The translations under genes were made by a program, and so were the position numbers. A stretch of DNA of 64,000 nt from CAWDLX01 sp046728155 (GTDB lineage: Bacteria; Actinomycetota; Actinomycetes; Mycobacteriales; Micromonosporaceae): contig JBKPDY010000112.1 of NCBI GenBank assembly GCA_046728155.1, positions 8,464 through 72,463 of the forward strand. The letters run 5' to 3'. The notes under the pieces were generated by a model. It did no database searches, was not told where the DNA came from, and was given only the letters and a program-made list of their open reading frames with translations. Shown here piece by piece: positions 37,236-46,322 of this stretch. The first letter of the stretch is position 1; each line of letters starts with the position of its first letter.

Positions 37236-37913
37236 TTAGGGCAGTGCCACGGCGTGCTCGGTGTCCAGGCGCGCGGGCAGCCGGGACGGATCGAGGTTGG
37301 CGCAGAGCACGATGCTGACCCGGGCCACCAATGGCGCGACCAACCATTGGCGAGGATCCGACGTACGGTCGGCGTCGATGAGCACCCGCGACCCGGGTAC
37401 CGGATTCGCGGCGTCGACCAGCTGTGCGTGGGTCGTTCCGTCGTCCGACGCCATGTCGCCCGGCGCCACCCGTGGCGTGAACCGGTCGCCGTACGAGCGG
37501 ACCGCTACGACGTAGTCGAGCGTTCCTGGCGGCGGACCTGGTTGAAACGGTGCCGCCAACGGCGCCAGCGAGACGGCGTACGTATCGGCCGCGTCGACCC
37601 GCGCCCCGCCGGCCACGAAACCCACGTCGCCAGCCGAGGCGGCCACGACCAGCCCGGCCGACCAGCATCCGAGCAGCACGGCCGCGGTGAGCCAGTGCGG
37701 CGGAAGCGCGACCGCGGCGACGTCGCCCGGGGCGAGGCCGTGGCCGTCGACGAGCAGGTTCGCGGTCTTCGCCACCCAGTTGGCCAGCGTGGCGCCGGAG
37801 AGGTCCAGCCGCTCACCGGTAGCGTCGTCATAGAACGTGATCAAGGGCCTGGTCGGATCGCTGCCGCTCATCGTGGCGAAGGCGGCGATGACCGTAGGCG
37901 GATTCGGTGTCAT
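37236..37913 (-). CDS. TIGR03089-family AMP-binding-like protein
   Basis: 225 residues. Resembles the N-terminal part of acyl-adenylating enzymes (PLITFYDDATGERLDLSGATLANWVAKTANLL, then LAPGDVAAVALPPHW) but is far too short to hold the adenylation active site. Actinobacterial TIGR03089 proteins all have this truncated form and usually lie beside envelope or mannose genes. The ATG at 37913 fits the family N terminus; a longer frame upstream has no ribosome site. Function unknown. Confidence 0.85.
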   Translation of the reverse strand: MTPNPPTVIAAFATMSGSDPTRPLITFYDDATGERLDLSGATLANWVAKTANLLVDGHGLAPGDVAAVALPPHWLTAAVLLGCWSAGLVVAASAGDVGFVAGGARVDAADTYAVSLAPLAAPFQPGPPPGTLDYVVAVRSYGDRFTPRVAPGDMASDDGTTHAQLVDAANPVPGSRVLIDADRTSDPRQWLVAPLVARVSIVLCANLDPSRLPARLDTEHAVALP

Positions 37914-37921
37914 ATCCGGAC

Positions 37922-37965
37922 CAGGGTAACGATATGGAGCTTCCGCTGCCGCAGGCGTTACCCTG
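37922..37965. promoter_or_regulatory. Inverted repeat upstream of the TIGR03089 gene
   Basis: CAGGGTAACG (37922-37931) and CGTTACCCTG (37956-37965) are perfect 10-base arms with a 24-base spacer, ending 8 bases before the start codon at 37913. The spacing fits a dimeric operator or a 5'-UTR stem. The rest of the 419-base gap to the glycosyltransferase holds a TCCACAATGGA site at 38028 and no gene that I can support. Confidence 0.5.
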
Positions 37966-38332
37966 CGATCATCGACGTGCCGGTTCATGTTGTCGCCCGT
38001 AGCAGGGCCACGACGCGATGGCCTAGATCCACAATGGACGGCTGAGCATTCGTCGGTTGGGGAGTCTGAGGTCCGCCACGGTGGACTCGGAATGACCCAA
38101 CCGCCCGCAACCGGCGGGCGCGGCAAGCTCGACCACCCCGGCCCCGACCGCACCCGCCCTCGTCAGCTCCGGGAGGGCGGGGTATGCCTCATCTGTGCGC
38201 TCTGCGACCGGCAGAAGATTCCATCCTGTCGGGTCCGGGCGCGTGGGCGCCCTTCGCATTGGCGTCGGGCGTAGGCTTCGCTCTGGTTGCTCGTGCGTGG
38301 TGTTGATCACGCGTCCGCGTAAGGAGATCGCT

Positions 38333-39502
38333 GTGACCACCGGTGAGATGCCCCGGGTGCTGGTTGACGCCACGAGTGTGCCGGCCGACCGCGGGGGCGT
38401 CGGCCGGTACGTGGACGGTCTGCTGGGCGCACTCGCTCTGCGTGACGACGTCGACCTGGTCGTGGTCTGCCAGCGTACGGACAGTGACCGCTACGAACAA
38501 CAGCTGCCACGGGCACGTGTCATCGCGGCACCGGCCGCAGTCAGCCACCGACCCGCCCGGCTGGCGTGGGAGCAGACCGGCCTGCCGCTACTGGCTCAGC
38601 AACTGGGCGCGAAGGTGCTGCACTCGCCGTTCTACACGTGCCCGCTGCGCGCGGCTTGCCCAGTTACGGTCACGGTTCACGATGCGACCTTCTTCACCGA
38701 ACCGGAACATTATGAGAAGTCGAGACGGACGTTCTTCCGGTCGGCGATCAAGACCTCCCTCCGCCGGGCCGAACGTGTCATCGTCCCCAGCAAGGCCACG
38801 CGTGATGAGCTGATCCGCCTGCTCGACGCCGATCCGACCAGGCTGGACGTGGCCTACCACGGCGTGGATCCGGCGGCGTTTCACGCCCCAACCGCGGACG
38901 AAAGGGCCCGGGTGCGGGCCCGTCTGGGCCTGGGGGACTCGTCGTATGTGGCCTTCCTGGGAGCGAAGGAACCGCGCAAGAACGTGCCGAACCTGATCCG
39001 TGGCTGGGCCGACGCTGTGCGCGACCGTCCGCGGCCGCCGGCGCTGGTGATCGCCGGCGGACAAGGTCACGACGATGAGATCGACCAGGCCGTGGCTGGT
39101 GTCCCCTCCCACCTGCGCTTACTGCGCCCTGGTTACCTCCGGTTCGCCGATCTGCCCGGCTACCTCGGTGGTGCCCTGGTAGCGGCATATCCGTCCTATG
39201 GCGAGGGCTTCGGCCTTCCGGTGCTCGAAGCGATGGCATGCGGCGCACCCGTGCTGACCACGCCGCGGCTGTCCCTGCCCGAGGTCGGCGGCGAAGCCGT
39301 CGCCTACACCGGGCCGGAACCCGACGACATCGCACGTGAACTGGGCAGCCTGCTCGATGACGAGCCGCGCAGGCTTGCCCTGGCGGGCGCCGGACTGGCC
39401 CGGGCAAAGGAGTTCACCTGGGACTCCAGCGCCGAGGTGCACCTGAGCTCCTGGGCCCGAGCGGTGGCCGCCCAGGCTAGGACCGCCGCCGTCCAGGCGT
39501 GA
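38333..39502 (+). CDS. GT4-family glycosyltransferase
   Basis: 389 residues. GT-B fold. The N-terminal domain starts RVLVDATSVPADRGGVGRYV; the nucleotide-sugar domain has FLGAKEPRKNVPNLIRGW, the E-x7-E motif in EGFGLPVLEAMACGAPV, and PEVGGEAVAY. The GTG at 38333 has AAGGAG 8 bases upstream. With manC immediately downstream it is probably a GDP-mannose-dependent mannosyltransferase for lipoglycan or polysaccharide synthesis, as the equivalent gene beside manC and the F420 genes is in related genomes. The acceptor is unknown. Confidence 0.88.
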   Translation: MTTGEMPRVLVDATSVPADRGGVGRYVDGLLGALALRDDVDLVVVCQRTDSDRYEQQLPRARVIAAPAAVSHRPARLAWEQTGLPLLAQQLGAKVLHSPFYTCPLRAACPVTVTVHDATFFTEPEHYEKSRRTFFRSAIKTSLRRAERVIVPSKATRDELIRLLDADPTRLDVAYHGVDPAAFHAPTADERARVRARLGLGDSSYVAFLGAKEPRKNVPNLIRGWADAVRDRPRPPALVIAGGQGHDDEIDQAVAGVPSHLRLLRPGYLRFADLPGYLGGALVAAYPSYGEGFGLPVLEAMACGAPVLTTPRLSLPEVGGEAVAYTGPEPDDIARELGSLLDDEPRRLALAGAGLARAKEFTWDSSAEVHLSSWARAVAAQARTAAVQA

Positions 39503-39556
39503 CCCCGCGCGGTAGTTCGCGTGTCACCCGGTCGAGGCGTCCGGCATGATGGCGTG

Positions 39557-39702
39557 ATGACCGAGCCGACAGCGAGTGAGCATCGCAGGGCCGCAGGCCC
39601 GAGGAGCGGAGCGAGCGCGGAGGCGAGGCGACATGACCGAGCCGACAGCGAGTAAGCATCGCAGGGCCGCAGGCCCGAGGAGCGGAGCGAGCGCGGAGGC
39701 GA
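39557..39702 (+). repeat. Two tandem start-codon cassettes at the manC start
   Basis: Copy one is 39557-39632 (76 bp), copy two 39633-39702 (truncated, merging into manC). Each begins ATGACCGAGCCGACAGCGAG, has CGCAGGGCCGCAGGCCCGAG in the middle and ends in GCGGAGGCGA. Copy one encodes MTEPTASEHRRAAGPRSG and 14 more residues, reading past the manC start in another frame to a TAA at 39653. Copy two is in frame with manC and supplies its only plausible start. Confidence 0.85.
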
Positions 39703-40823
39703 ACGGGATTACATGCGGCGAGCTGTACTCGGAGATCCACGCCGGCGGCAGCGGCACCCGCCTCTGGCCGCTGTCCCGGGCGGGACATCCCAAGTTCCTG
39801 CATGCCCTCACCGGTTCGCCGTCATCGCTGTTGCAGGCGACGATGGCTCGGGTCACGCCACTCACTCCACCTGAGCGGACATTCGTGGTGACCGGCGCGG
39901 CGCATGCCGCCGCCGTGGCGCGTCAGCTCCCCTCGTTGCCCGAGGAGAACCTGCTGGTCGAGCCGTCCCCACGCGACTCGTGCCCGGCGATCGGACTCGC
40001 TGCCGTCGTCATCGCGCGGCGCGATCCGCTCGCCGTCATGGGGTCGTACGCGGCGGACCACCTTATCCGCGACCAGGCCGGCTTCGAGCAAGCCATCCGG
40101 GCGGCGGTGGTCGGAGCCCGGGAGGGGAAGTTGATGACCGTCGGGATCACCCCGACCCACCCCGAGACCGGCTACGGGTACCTGCAATGCGCAGGTGCGA
40201 CCGGGGATATCCGTACAGTGGTTGAGTTCAAGGAGAAGCCGCCAGCCGAGGTCGCGGAGGCATATGTCGCCTCCGGCCGGTACCTGTGGAACGCGGGCAT
40301 GTTCATCTGGCGCGTCGACACGTTCCTCAGCGAGTTGGAGCGCCAGCAACCGGCCATGTTCGAGGGGCTCACCCTGATCGCTCAGGCCTGGGGGACCCCG
40401 GAACAGGATCGGGTACTCGGCGAGGTGTGGCCTCTGCTGCCGAAGATTTCGGTCGACCACGCCGTGATGGAGGGCGCGGCGGCCGTCGGTCGGGTGGCCA
40501 CCGTACCTGGCACGTTCGGCTGGACCGATGTGGGCGACTTCGACACGCTCGCAACCGTGCTGGCCGGCCCGGACGGTCTGGGGGCCGACGGGATGGGAAA
40601 TGTCGTGGTCAATGACGCGAGCGAGGCGCCCGTACTGATGCTGGAGACGACCAACTCGGTCGTCGTATCCCACGCACAGCGGCTGGTAGCAATGTTGGGC
40701 GTCGAGGACGTGATCGTCGTGGATACGCCGGACGCGGTCCTCGTATGCGGTCGCGACCGTGCGCAGAAGCTCAAGTCCGTCGTGGACGAAATCAAGAGCC
40801 GGGGCGACGGCGGGTATCTGTGA
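39633..40823 (+). CDS. manC: Mannose-1-phosphate guanylyltransferase
   Basis: 396 residues. Makes GDP-mannose from GTP and mannose-1-phosphate. The nucleotidyltransferase core has AGGSGTRLWPLSRAGHPKF, PSPRDSCPAIGLA, VEFKEKP, WNAGMFIWR, and FGWTDVGDFDTL. No ATG, GTG or TTG lies in frame between the cassette-borne ATG at 39633 and the core, so translation appears to begin with cassette peptide (MTEPTASKHRRAAGP...), about 30 residues longer than usual. The normal VIPAGG start reads EIHAGG. GGAGGCGAGG precedes the ATG. Confidence 0.92.
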   Translation: MTEPTASKHRRAAGPRSGASAEANGITCGELYSEIHAGGSGTRLWPLSRAGHPKFLHALTGSPSSLLQATMARVTPLTPPERTFVVTGAAHAAAVARQLPSLPEENLLVEPSPRDSCPAIGLAAVVIARRDPLAVMGSYAADHLIRDQAGFEQAIRAAVVGAREGKLMTVGITPTHPETGYGYLQCAGATGDIRTVVEFKEKPPAEVAEAYVASGRYLWNAGMFIWRVDTFLSELERQQPAMFEGLTLIAQAWGTPEQDRVLGEVWPLLPKISVDHAVMEGAAAVGRVATVPGTFGWTDVGDFDTLATVLAGPDGLGADGMGNVVVNDASEAPVLMLETTNSVVVSHAQRLVAMLGVEDVIVVDTPDAVLVCGRDRAQKLKSVVDEIKSRGDGGYL

Positions 40824-40838
40824 GTCGCCGCAACGTCA

Positions 40839-41873
40839 TCACGGTCGGCCGACCGCGAGCAGCCCCGCGCCAGGCACCCATACGGTGGCCAGACCGTCCG
40901 CGGCCAGGGCGCATCGGACCCGATGCAGATCGGCTCCGAGCCGGACGGCATCGGCGGCCAGGTCAACTGCGGGTGGCCGGATCACGTAAGCGGTGCCGGG
41001 CGGCGCCGAATCACCCGCCGGTTCGACCGTCATCGCGGGGGTGACGGCGGAGACGGCCCGCAGGACGATCGCGGGGTCGATCGGCTCAGCGTCGAGGGCA
41101 AACGCCGGTGCATCGCTCAAGGCCGCGGCCGCGCGCAGTCCTTCCTCCCTCGCTTCCGCGGTCCCCAACGAGAACAGGTCGGAGTCCGCGTCGCGGATGA
41201 GCGTCACCGCCCCGTCGTCGTCGGGTGGACCGGTGTAGCCGCGGATCACCGCGACCGGGATCTGCTCGCGCTTACCCTTGACCAGGTCGGCAGCGGCGGC
41301 AAGCTCGTCAGCGACGGCCATCTGGGTGACGTGCAGCTGGTTTCCGTACAGGTCGATCTCGCCCCGATGATCGCGGATGGCGGCTATTCCGGCGGCGCCG
41401 AGGGCCACGTCGGTGAGGCCGTTGCGCCACGGCCGGCCCATCGTATCGGAGATGATCACCGCTAGGTCGAGGTCGAACCGATCCTTCAGCGCCGTGCGCA
41501 ACGACCGGGCCGACGCGTCCGGATCCTTGGGCAGCAGGACCAGGCGGTTCCGGTCCACATTGGACGCATCGACACCGGCCGACGCCATGACGAAGCCGTG
41601 GTGGGTTTGCACGATCCGGGTGTGTCCGCGGCGTGCCACAGTCCGCGCGGTCTGTGCCGTCAGGATCTCCTCGCGGGCCGCCTCCCGCTCCGGTCCATCG
41701 GCCGGCACGTCGACGAGCTGCCCCTCCGCCTTGGAAACGATCTTGCTCGTGACGACGAGGATGTCACCGTCGCGCAGCCAGGGTGCTGCCCGCGTGATCA
41801 TCTCCGCGAGGTCTGCGCCCGGCGTGACCTCGCCCATTCCGGGCACAGGAAAGATCTCCACCGGCTCAGCCAT
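40839..41873 (-). CDS. cofE: Coenzyme F420-0:L-glutamate ligase
   Basis: 344 residues. Adds glutamates to F420-0 (FbiB N-terminal activity). Seen: PVPGMGEVTPGADL, DGDILVVTSKIVSKAEGQ, GFVMASAGVDASNVD, ISDTMGRPWRNGLTDVALG and IRGYTGPPDDD. The C-terminal ~100 residues are shorter than the nitroreductase half of mycobacterial FbiB and resemble none of its FMN motifs, so reduction of dehydro-F420 is probably done elsewhere. It overlaps cofD by 8 bases, so the two are co-translated. Confidence 0.93.
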   Translation of the reverse strand: MAEPVEIFPVPGMGEVTPGADLAEMITRAAPWLRDGDILVVTSKIVSKAEGQLVDVPADGPEREAAREEILTAQTARTVARRGHTRIVQTHHGFVMASAGVDASNVDRNRLVLLPKDPDASARSLRTALKDRFDLDLAVIISDTMGRPWRNGLTDVALGAAGIAAIRDHRGEIDLYGNQLHVTQMAVADELAAAADLVKGKREQIPVAVIRGYTGPPDDDGAVTLIRDADSDLFSLGTAEAREEGLRAAAALSDAPAFALDAEPIDPAIVLRAVSAVTPAMTVEPAGDSAPPGTAYVIRPPAVDLAADAVRLGADLHRVRCALAADGLATVWVPGAGLLAVGRP

Positions 41874-42825
41874 GATTGGCCCCCCGCACCGCGGCCTCCA
41901 CCATCGCCTCCGTCGCCGCCTCGTCGGTCATCCACAGTGGAGCAGGGCGCACCACGACTCCGGGCACCTCGGTCCCGCCGTCGGTGGGATCGACCAGCCA
42001 GGCGTCCAGCAGGCCACCGCTGGATCGGGCGCCATAGAGCTGGCCGACGCCGCCGGCGGTGCACTCCACGCCGATCGCCTCGAGGCAACGGTCCGCCATG
42101 CCGCGCACCGGCGACCCGGCGATGATCGGCGAGACCCCGACCACCGGTGCCGACGCGGCGGTGATGGCGGCCCGCAGCCCGTCGATGGCCAGGATCGGCC
42201 CGATGCTCACCACCGGGTTGCTCGGCGCCACCATCACCACATCGGCCTCGGCCAGGGCGTCGATGACCCCCTCGGCGGGCTTGGCTGACTCCGCGCCGAC
42301 ACAGACGAAGCGCTTCGCCGTAAGGAGTCCGTGATGGCGGACCCACCACTCCTGGAAATGGATCGCCCGCTCACCGCCGTCGGGGAGGTCGACCACGACA
42401 TGGGTTTCGACCCGGTCGTCACTCGCGGGCAACAACCGGACGCCCGGTTGCCAGCGGCTGCACAACGCCTCGGTCACAGCGGAGAGCCGGTACCCCCCGT
42501 CCAGCATGCGGGTGCGCACCAGGTGCGTGGCGATGTCCCGATCGCCCAGGCCGAACCAGCTCGGCTCCGCGCCGTAGGCCGCCAGCTCCTCCTTCACCGT
42601 CCAGGTCTCATCGACCCGGCCCCAGCCTCGCTCCGGATCCGCGCCGCCGCCGAGGGTGTACATCACGCTGTCCAGGTCGGGGCAGATGCGCAGCCCGTGC
42701 AGCGTCACGTCATCGCCGACATTGACGACCGCCGTGACGGCCGCGTCGTGACGTCGGGACCAGGCGCGGACGCCAATGAGAAAGCGAGCCCCACCGATGC
42801 CGCCGGCGAGCACCACGATCCGCAT
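41866..42825 (-). CDS. cofD: 2-phospho-L-lactate transferase (FbiA)
   Basis: 319 residues. Transfers the phospholactyl or phosphoenolpyruvyl moiety onto FO to give (dehydro-)F420-0. Motifs: VVLAGGIGGARFL, VNVGDDVTLHGLRICPDLDSVMYTL, FGLGDRDIATHLVRTRML, VVMVAPSNPVVSIGPIL and SPIIAGSPVRGMADRCL. The ATG at 42825 gives the normal N terminus (MRIVVLAGG); 17 upstream codons are not family-like. It is the first gene of the cofD-cofE unit and divergent from a small membrane gene. Confidence 0.94.
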   Translation of the reverse strand: MRIVVLAGGIGGARFLIGVRAWSRRHDAAVTAVVNVGDDVTLHGLRICPDLDSVMYTLGGGADPERGWGRVDETWTVKEELAAYGAEPSWFGLGDRDIATHLVRTRMLDGGYRLSAVTEALCSRWQPGVRLLPASDDRVETHVVVDLPDGGERAIHFQEWWVRHHGLLTAKRFVCVGAESAKPAEGVIDALAEADVVMVAPSNPVVSIGPILAIDGLRAAITAASAPVVGVSPIIAGSPVRGMADRCLEAIGVECTAGGVGQLYGARSSGGLLDAWLVDPTDGGTEVPGVVVRPAPLWMTDEAATEAMVEAAVRGANHG

Positions 42826-42888
42826 GGCGTCCATCCTTACTGTGCCGTCGATAGCGCACACTCGCGGGGTTGGCACTAGGCTTTCACC

Positions 42889-43725
42889 GTGACGCTCCAG
42901 CCTCCCCGGTATCCGGATATGTCGAGCCCCGGCACCGCCGTTGGGGATTCCGGCGGGACGCCTGCCCGGCAGCTCACCGAGCCGATGCGCGAGCTGTGCG
43001 TATTCGCGTTGCTCGCTGGCAACGCCGTCTTTCTTCTCCTCGGCCTCACTCGCCTGCTCCTGGTCGTCGATGGCTGGGGAAGCCAGTTCGGCCCACGCAG
43101 TGTCAATGCCTTCCCGACCTTCGTCGGACCGGTCTCGCTAGCGCTACCGATGGCCGCAATGCTTCTCGCGACCCATATCTCGCCCATGGTCGCCCGGTCG
43201 CGGGCGGTCGTGCTGACCGTACTCGTCGAGTACGGGGTGAGCGCGCTGTTCGGGCTGATCACGTTCCTCGGTGCGTTCGCCCAAGGGCTCTTCTCCGCGC
43301 GGGCCACCGTCGAAGGCACCCTCGAGCGTGGCGTGTGGCTCGGCTTCCTGGTCGTGGCAGGTGCGGTTGCCCTACGGCTGCAACTCGGGCTCTTTCCCCG
43401 ACCCCGGCGTCATCCCTACGCCGCCGGATACCTGCCTACGACATACGGCCAGCCGTACCCCGGCCAGCCGGTATACCCGCACACGCATCCGCTTCAGCAC
43501 GTGAATGGTGGATCACCGACGTCGATCGCCGACGACCCGTACGCGCAGGCGGCTACCTCGGGGTCCGGCTGGCCAGCCGTTCCTCCGCCGCCGATGCCGG
43601 CACCGATCGTGATCGATCCCGACCCGACCACACGCCTCGCTCTTCCGGTGCCGGTCACGGCAGAGCTGGGCGGTGACGCCACCCAGGTTGTGCGGGCGCC
43701 GGACGGACAGGTGGGCGGGGCGTAA
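42889..43725 (+). CDS. Four-helix membrane protein preceding fbiC
   Basis: 278 residues. The N-terminal ~165 residues contain four helices (ELCVFALLAGNAVFLLLGL, LALPMAAMLLATHISP, VVLTVLVEYGVSALFGLI, GVWLGFLVVAGAVALRL), followed by a Pro/Tyr-rich cytoplasmic tail. It lies between cofD (divergent, 64 bases) and fbiC (10 bases downstream), a place where related genomes also carry a small membrane gene. Function unknown; membership of the fbiC operon is likely. Confidence 0.75.
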   Translation: MTLQPPRYPDMSSPGTAVGDSGGTPARQLTEPMRELCVFALLAGNAVFLLLGLTRLLLVVDGWGSQFGPRSVNAFPTFVGPVSLALPMAAMLLATHISPMVARSRAVVLTVLVEYGVSALFGLITFLGAFAQGLFSARATVEGTLERGVWLGFLVVAGAVALRLQLGLFPRPRRHPYAAGYLPTTYGQPYPGQPVYPHTHPLQHVNGGSPTSIADDPYAQAATSGSGWPAVPPPPMPAPIVIDPDPTTRLALPVPVTAELGGDATQVVRAPDGQVGGA

Positions 43726-43734
43726 GCTTCGCTG

Positions 43735-46281
43735 GTGTCAGCGGGTCTGTCCACGCCCAGCGCCGTACGGCGGGCTTTGCGTCGGGCGGCCGAGGGTCGG
43801 ACCCTGGACGTCACCGAATCAGCGATCCTGTTGAGTGCGCGTGGCGACGCGTTGACCGAGCTGCTCCGCGCGGGCGCCGCGGTGCGCGATGCCGGGCTCG
43901 CGTCGGCCGGTCGACCGGGTGTCGTGACGCACTCGCGCAAGGTATTCATCCCGTTGACCAGGCTCTGCCGCGACCGGTGTCACTACTGCACGTTCGCTAC
44001 GGTTCCCCACCGGTTGCCGGCGCCCTTCCTCGACCGCGACGAGGTGCTCGCGATCGCTCGGGCAGGCGCCGCCCAGGGTTGCAAGGAGGCGCTCTTCACT
44101 CTCGGCGATCGGCCCGAGGAGCGCTGGAGCCAGGCCCGACAATGGCTCGACCAGCGCGGGTATGCCTCTACAGTGGACTATCTGCGTGCGTCGGCGGTCG
44201 CCGTACTGGAGGAGACGGGCCTGCTGCCCCATCTCAACCCCGGTATCCTCTCCTGGGCCGAGCTGCAGCGCCTCCGGCCGGTCGCGCCCAGCATGGGCAT
44301 GATGCTGGAGACCACGTCGCGGCGCCTCTTCGAAACACCGGGCGAGGCCCACTACGGTTCGCCCGACAAGGAACCCGCCGTGCGGGTGCGCGTGCTCGAG
44401 GACGCTGGCCGGGTAGGGGTCCCGTTCACCACCGGCATCCTCATCGGTATCGGCGAGAACGCGCTTGAACGGGCCGAGTCGTTGCACGAGATCCGGCGGA
44501 TCTCCCGCGAGTACGGTCACATCCAGGAGGTGATCGTCCAGAACTTCCGCGCGAAGCCCGACACCGCCATGCGGTCGACACCCGACGCCGACCTCTACGA
44601 CCTCGCCGCCACGGTCGCCGTCGCCCGGCTCGTTCTCGGCCCGAGGGCACGCATCCAGGCGCCGCCGAACCTGCTCACCTCGGCCGGCGACGCCGGTGCG
44701 GCGGAGGTCGGCCTGCTCCTCGCCGCCGGTATCGACGACTGGGGCGGTGTCTCCCCGATCACCCCGGACCATGTCAACCCCGAGCGCCCGTGGCCGCGGA
44801 TACGGACGCTGGCTGCCCTCTCGGCCGAGGCCGGTTTCACTCTGCAGGAGCGGCTCACCCTCTACCCCGAGTACGTGCTGCGGTGGCTACGCGATGGTGC
44901 GCCCTGGGTCGATCCCCGGGTCGGCCCGCACGTACGGGCGTTGGCGGACCCGTCCACCGGCCTCGCCTCCAGGTCGGCCATGCCGTCGGGGCTGCCATGG
45001 CAGGAACCCGACGGCGGACTCGCCGACTCCGGTCGGACCGATCTGCACGCCACCATCGACACCACCGGACGGACGCGCGACCGGCGCGAGGACTTCGACA
45101 GCGTCTACGGCGACTGGTCGCACGTGGCGGCCCACGCGAAGCGAACCGCGGCCGGTGCGGCAGAGCACCTCGACGCCGACGTACTCGCCGGCCTGCGGTT
45201 GGCGGCGAGCGACCCAGCCGCGCTGCTGGACCCGTTGCACGAGACGGTGGCGCTCGCGTTGTTCGGTGTGGACGGTCCAGCCTTGAGTTCCTTGGTACGC
45301 CTGGCCGACGACGCCCGACGCGACGCGGTCGGCGAGGACGTGACGTACGTGGTGAACCGCAACATCAACTTCACCAACGTCTGCTACGTCGGGTGCCGCT
45401 TTTGCGCCTTCGCCCAGCGGGAGCGGGACGCCGACGCCTACCGCCTCTCCATCGAGCAGGTCGCCGAGCGGGCGGAGCAGGCGTGGGCGCTCGGCGCGAC
45501 CGAGGTCTGCATGCAGGGCGGGATCGATCCGGCCCTGCCGGCGACCGGGTACGCCGATCTGGTCCGCGCGGTCAAGTCGCGCGTGCCCGGCATGCATGTT
45601 CACGCCTTCTCGCCGATGGAGATCGTCACGGGGGCGGCCAAGGCCGGAGTCTCCATCGCTGACTTCCTCGCCGAACTGCGCGACGCGGGCCTGGACACGA
45701 TCCCAGGTACCGCCGCCGAGATCCTCGACGACGACGTCCGATGGGTCCTGACGAAGGGCAAGCTGCCGACGGCGACCTGGATCGAGGTGGTGACGACAGC
45801 ACACTCGATGGGCATCAGGTCGAGCTCCACGATGATGTACGGGCACGTAGACCATCCACGGCAGTGGCTCGCGCACTTCAGGGTCCTCGCCGGTATCCAG
45901 GACCGTACAGGTGGCTTCACGGAGTTCGTCGCGCTCCCGTTCGTTCACCACAACGCCCCGATCTACCTCGCCGGCATCGCTCGACCCGGTCCCACCTGGC
46001 GGGAGAACCGGGTGGTCCACGCGATGGCCCGTTTGCTGTTGCATGGTCGGATCCCGAACATCCAATGCTCGTGGGTGAAGCTCGGCGACGCAGGCACGCT
46101 GGCGATGCTCGCCGGCGGCTGCAACGACCTGGGAGGCACCCTGATGGAGGAGACCATTTCGCGGATGGCCGGCTCCGAGCACGGCTCGGCGCGTACCGTG
46201 GCGGAGCTCGAATCTCTCGCTACCGCGGCCGGCCGGCCGGCGCGACAGCGCAGCACCACCTACGCGGTCATCTCTCCGTAG
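43735..46281 (+). CDS. fbiC: FO synthase (CofG-CofH fusion)
   Basis: 848 residues, the fused actinobacterial form. Makes the deazaflavin FO from tyrosine and 5-amino-6-ribitylaminouracil by two radical-SAM reactions. The CofG half has the cluster motif CRDRCHYC (Cys79, 83, 86) and GIGENALERAESLHEIR. The CofH half has CYVGCRFC (Cys550, 554, 557) with QGGIDPALPATGYADLV and PGTAAEILDDDVR. The GTG start lies 10 bases after the preceding gene. With cofD/cofE it gives most of the F420 pathway; cofC is outside the window. Confidence 0.95.
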   Translation: MSAGLSTPSAVRRALRRAAEGRTLDVTESAILLSARGDALTELLRAGAAVRDAGLASAGRPGVVTHSRKVFIPLTRLCRDRCHYCTFATVPHRLPAPFLDRDEVLAIARAGAAQGCKEALFTLGDRPEERWSQARQWLDQRGYASTVDYLRASAVAVLEETGLLPHLNPGILSWAELQRLRPVAPSMGMMLETTSRRLFETPGEAHYGSPDKEPAVRVRVLEDAGRVGVPFTTGILIGIGENALERAESLHEIRRISREYGHIQEVIVQNFRAKPDTAMRSTPDADLYDLAATVAVARLVLGPRARIQAPPNLLTSAGDAGAAEVGLLLAAGIDDWGGVSPITPDHVNPERPWPRIRTLAALSAEAGFTLQERLTLYPEYVLRWLRDGAPWVDPRVGPHVRALADPSTGLASRSAMPSGLPWQEPDGGLADSGRTDLHATIDTTGRTRDRREDFDSVYGDWSHVAAHAKRTAAGAAEHLDADVLAGLRLAASDPAALLDPLHETVALALFGVDGPALSSLVRLADDARRDAVGEDVTYVVNRNINFTNVCYVGCRFCAFAQRERDADAYRLSIEQVAERAEQAWALGATEVCMQGGIDPALPATGYADLVRAVKSRVPGMHVHAFSPMEIVTGAAKAGVSIADFLAELRDAGLDTIPGTAAEILDDDVRWVLTKGKLPTATWIEVVTTAHSMGIRSSSTMMYGHVDHPRQWLAHFRVLAGIQDRTGGFTEFVALPFVHHNAPIYLAGIARPGPTWRENRVVHAMARLLLHGRIPNIQCSWVKLGDAGTLAMLAGGCNDLGGTLMEETISRMAGSEHGSARTVAELESLATAAGRPARQRSTTYAVISP

Positions 46282-46322
46282 CGGCCTTAGCGAGCGGACT
46301 TTAGCGGGTTCGAGGAGGCACG

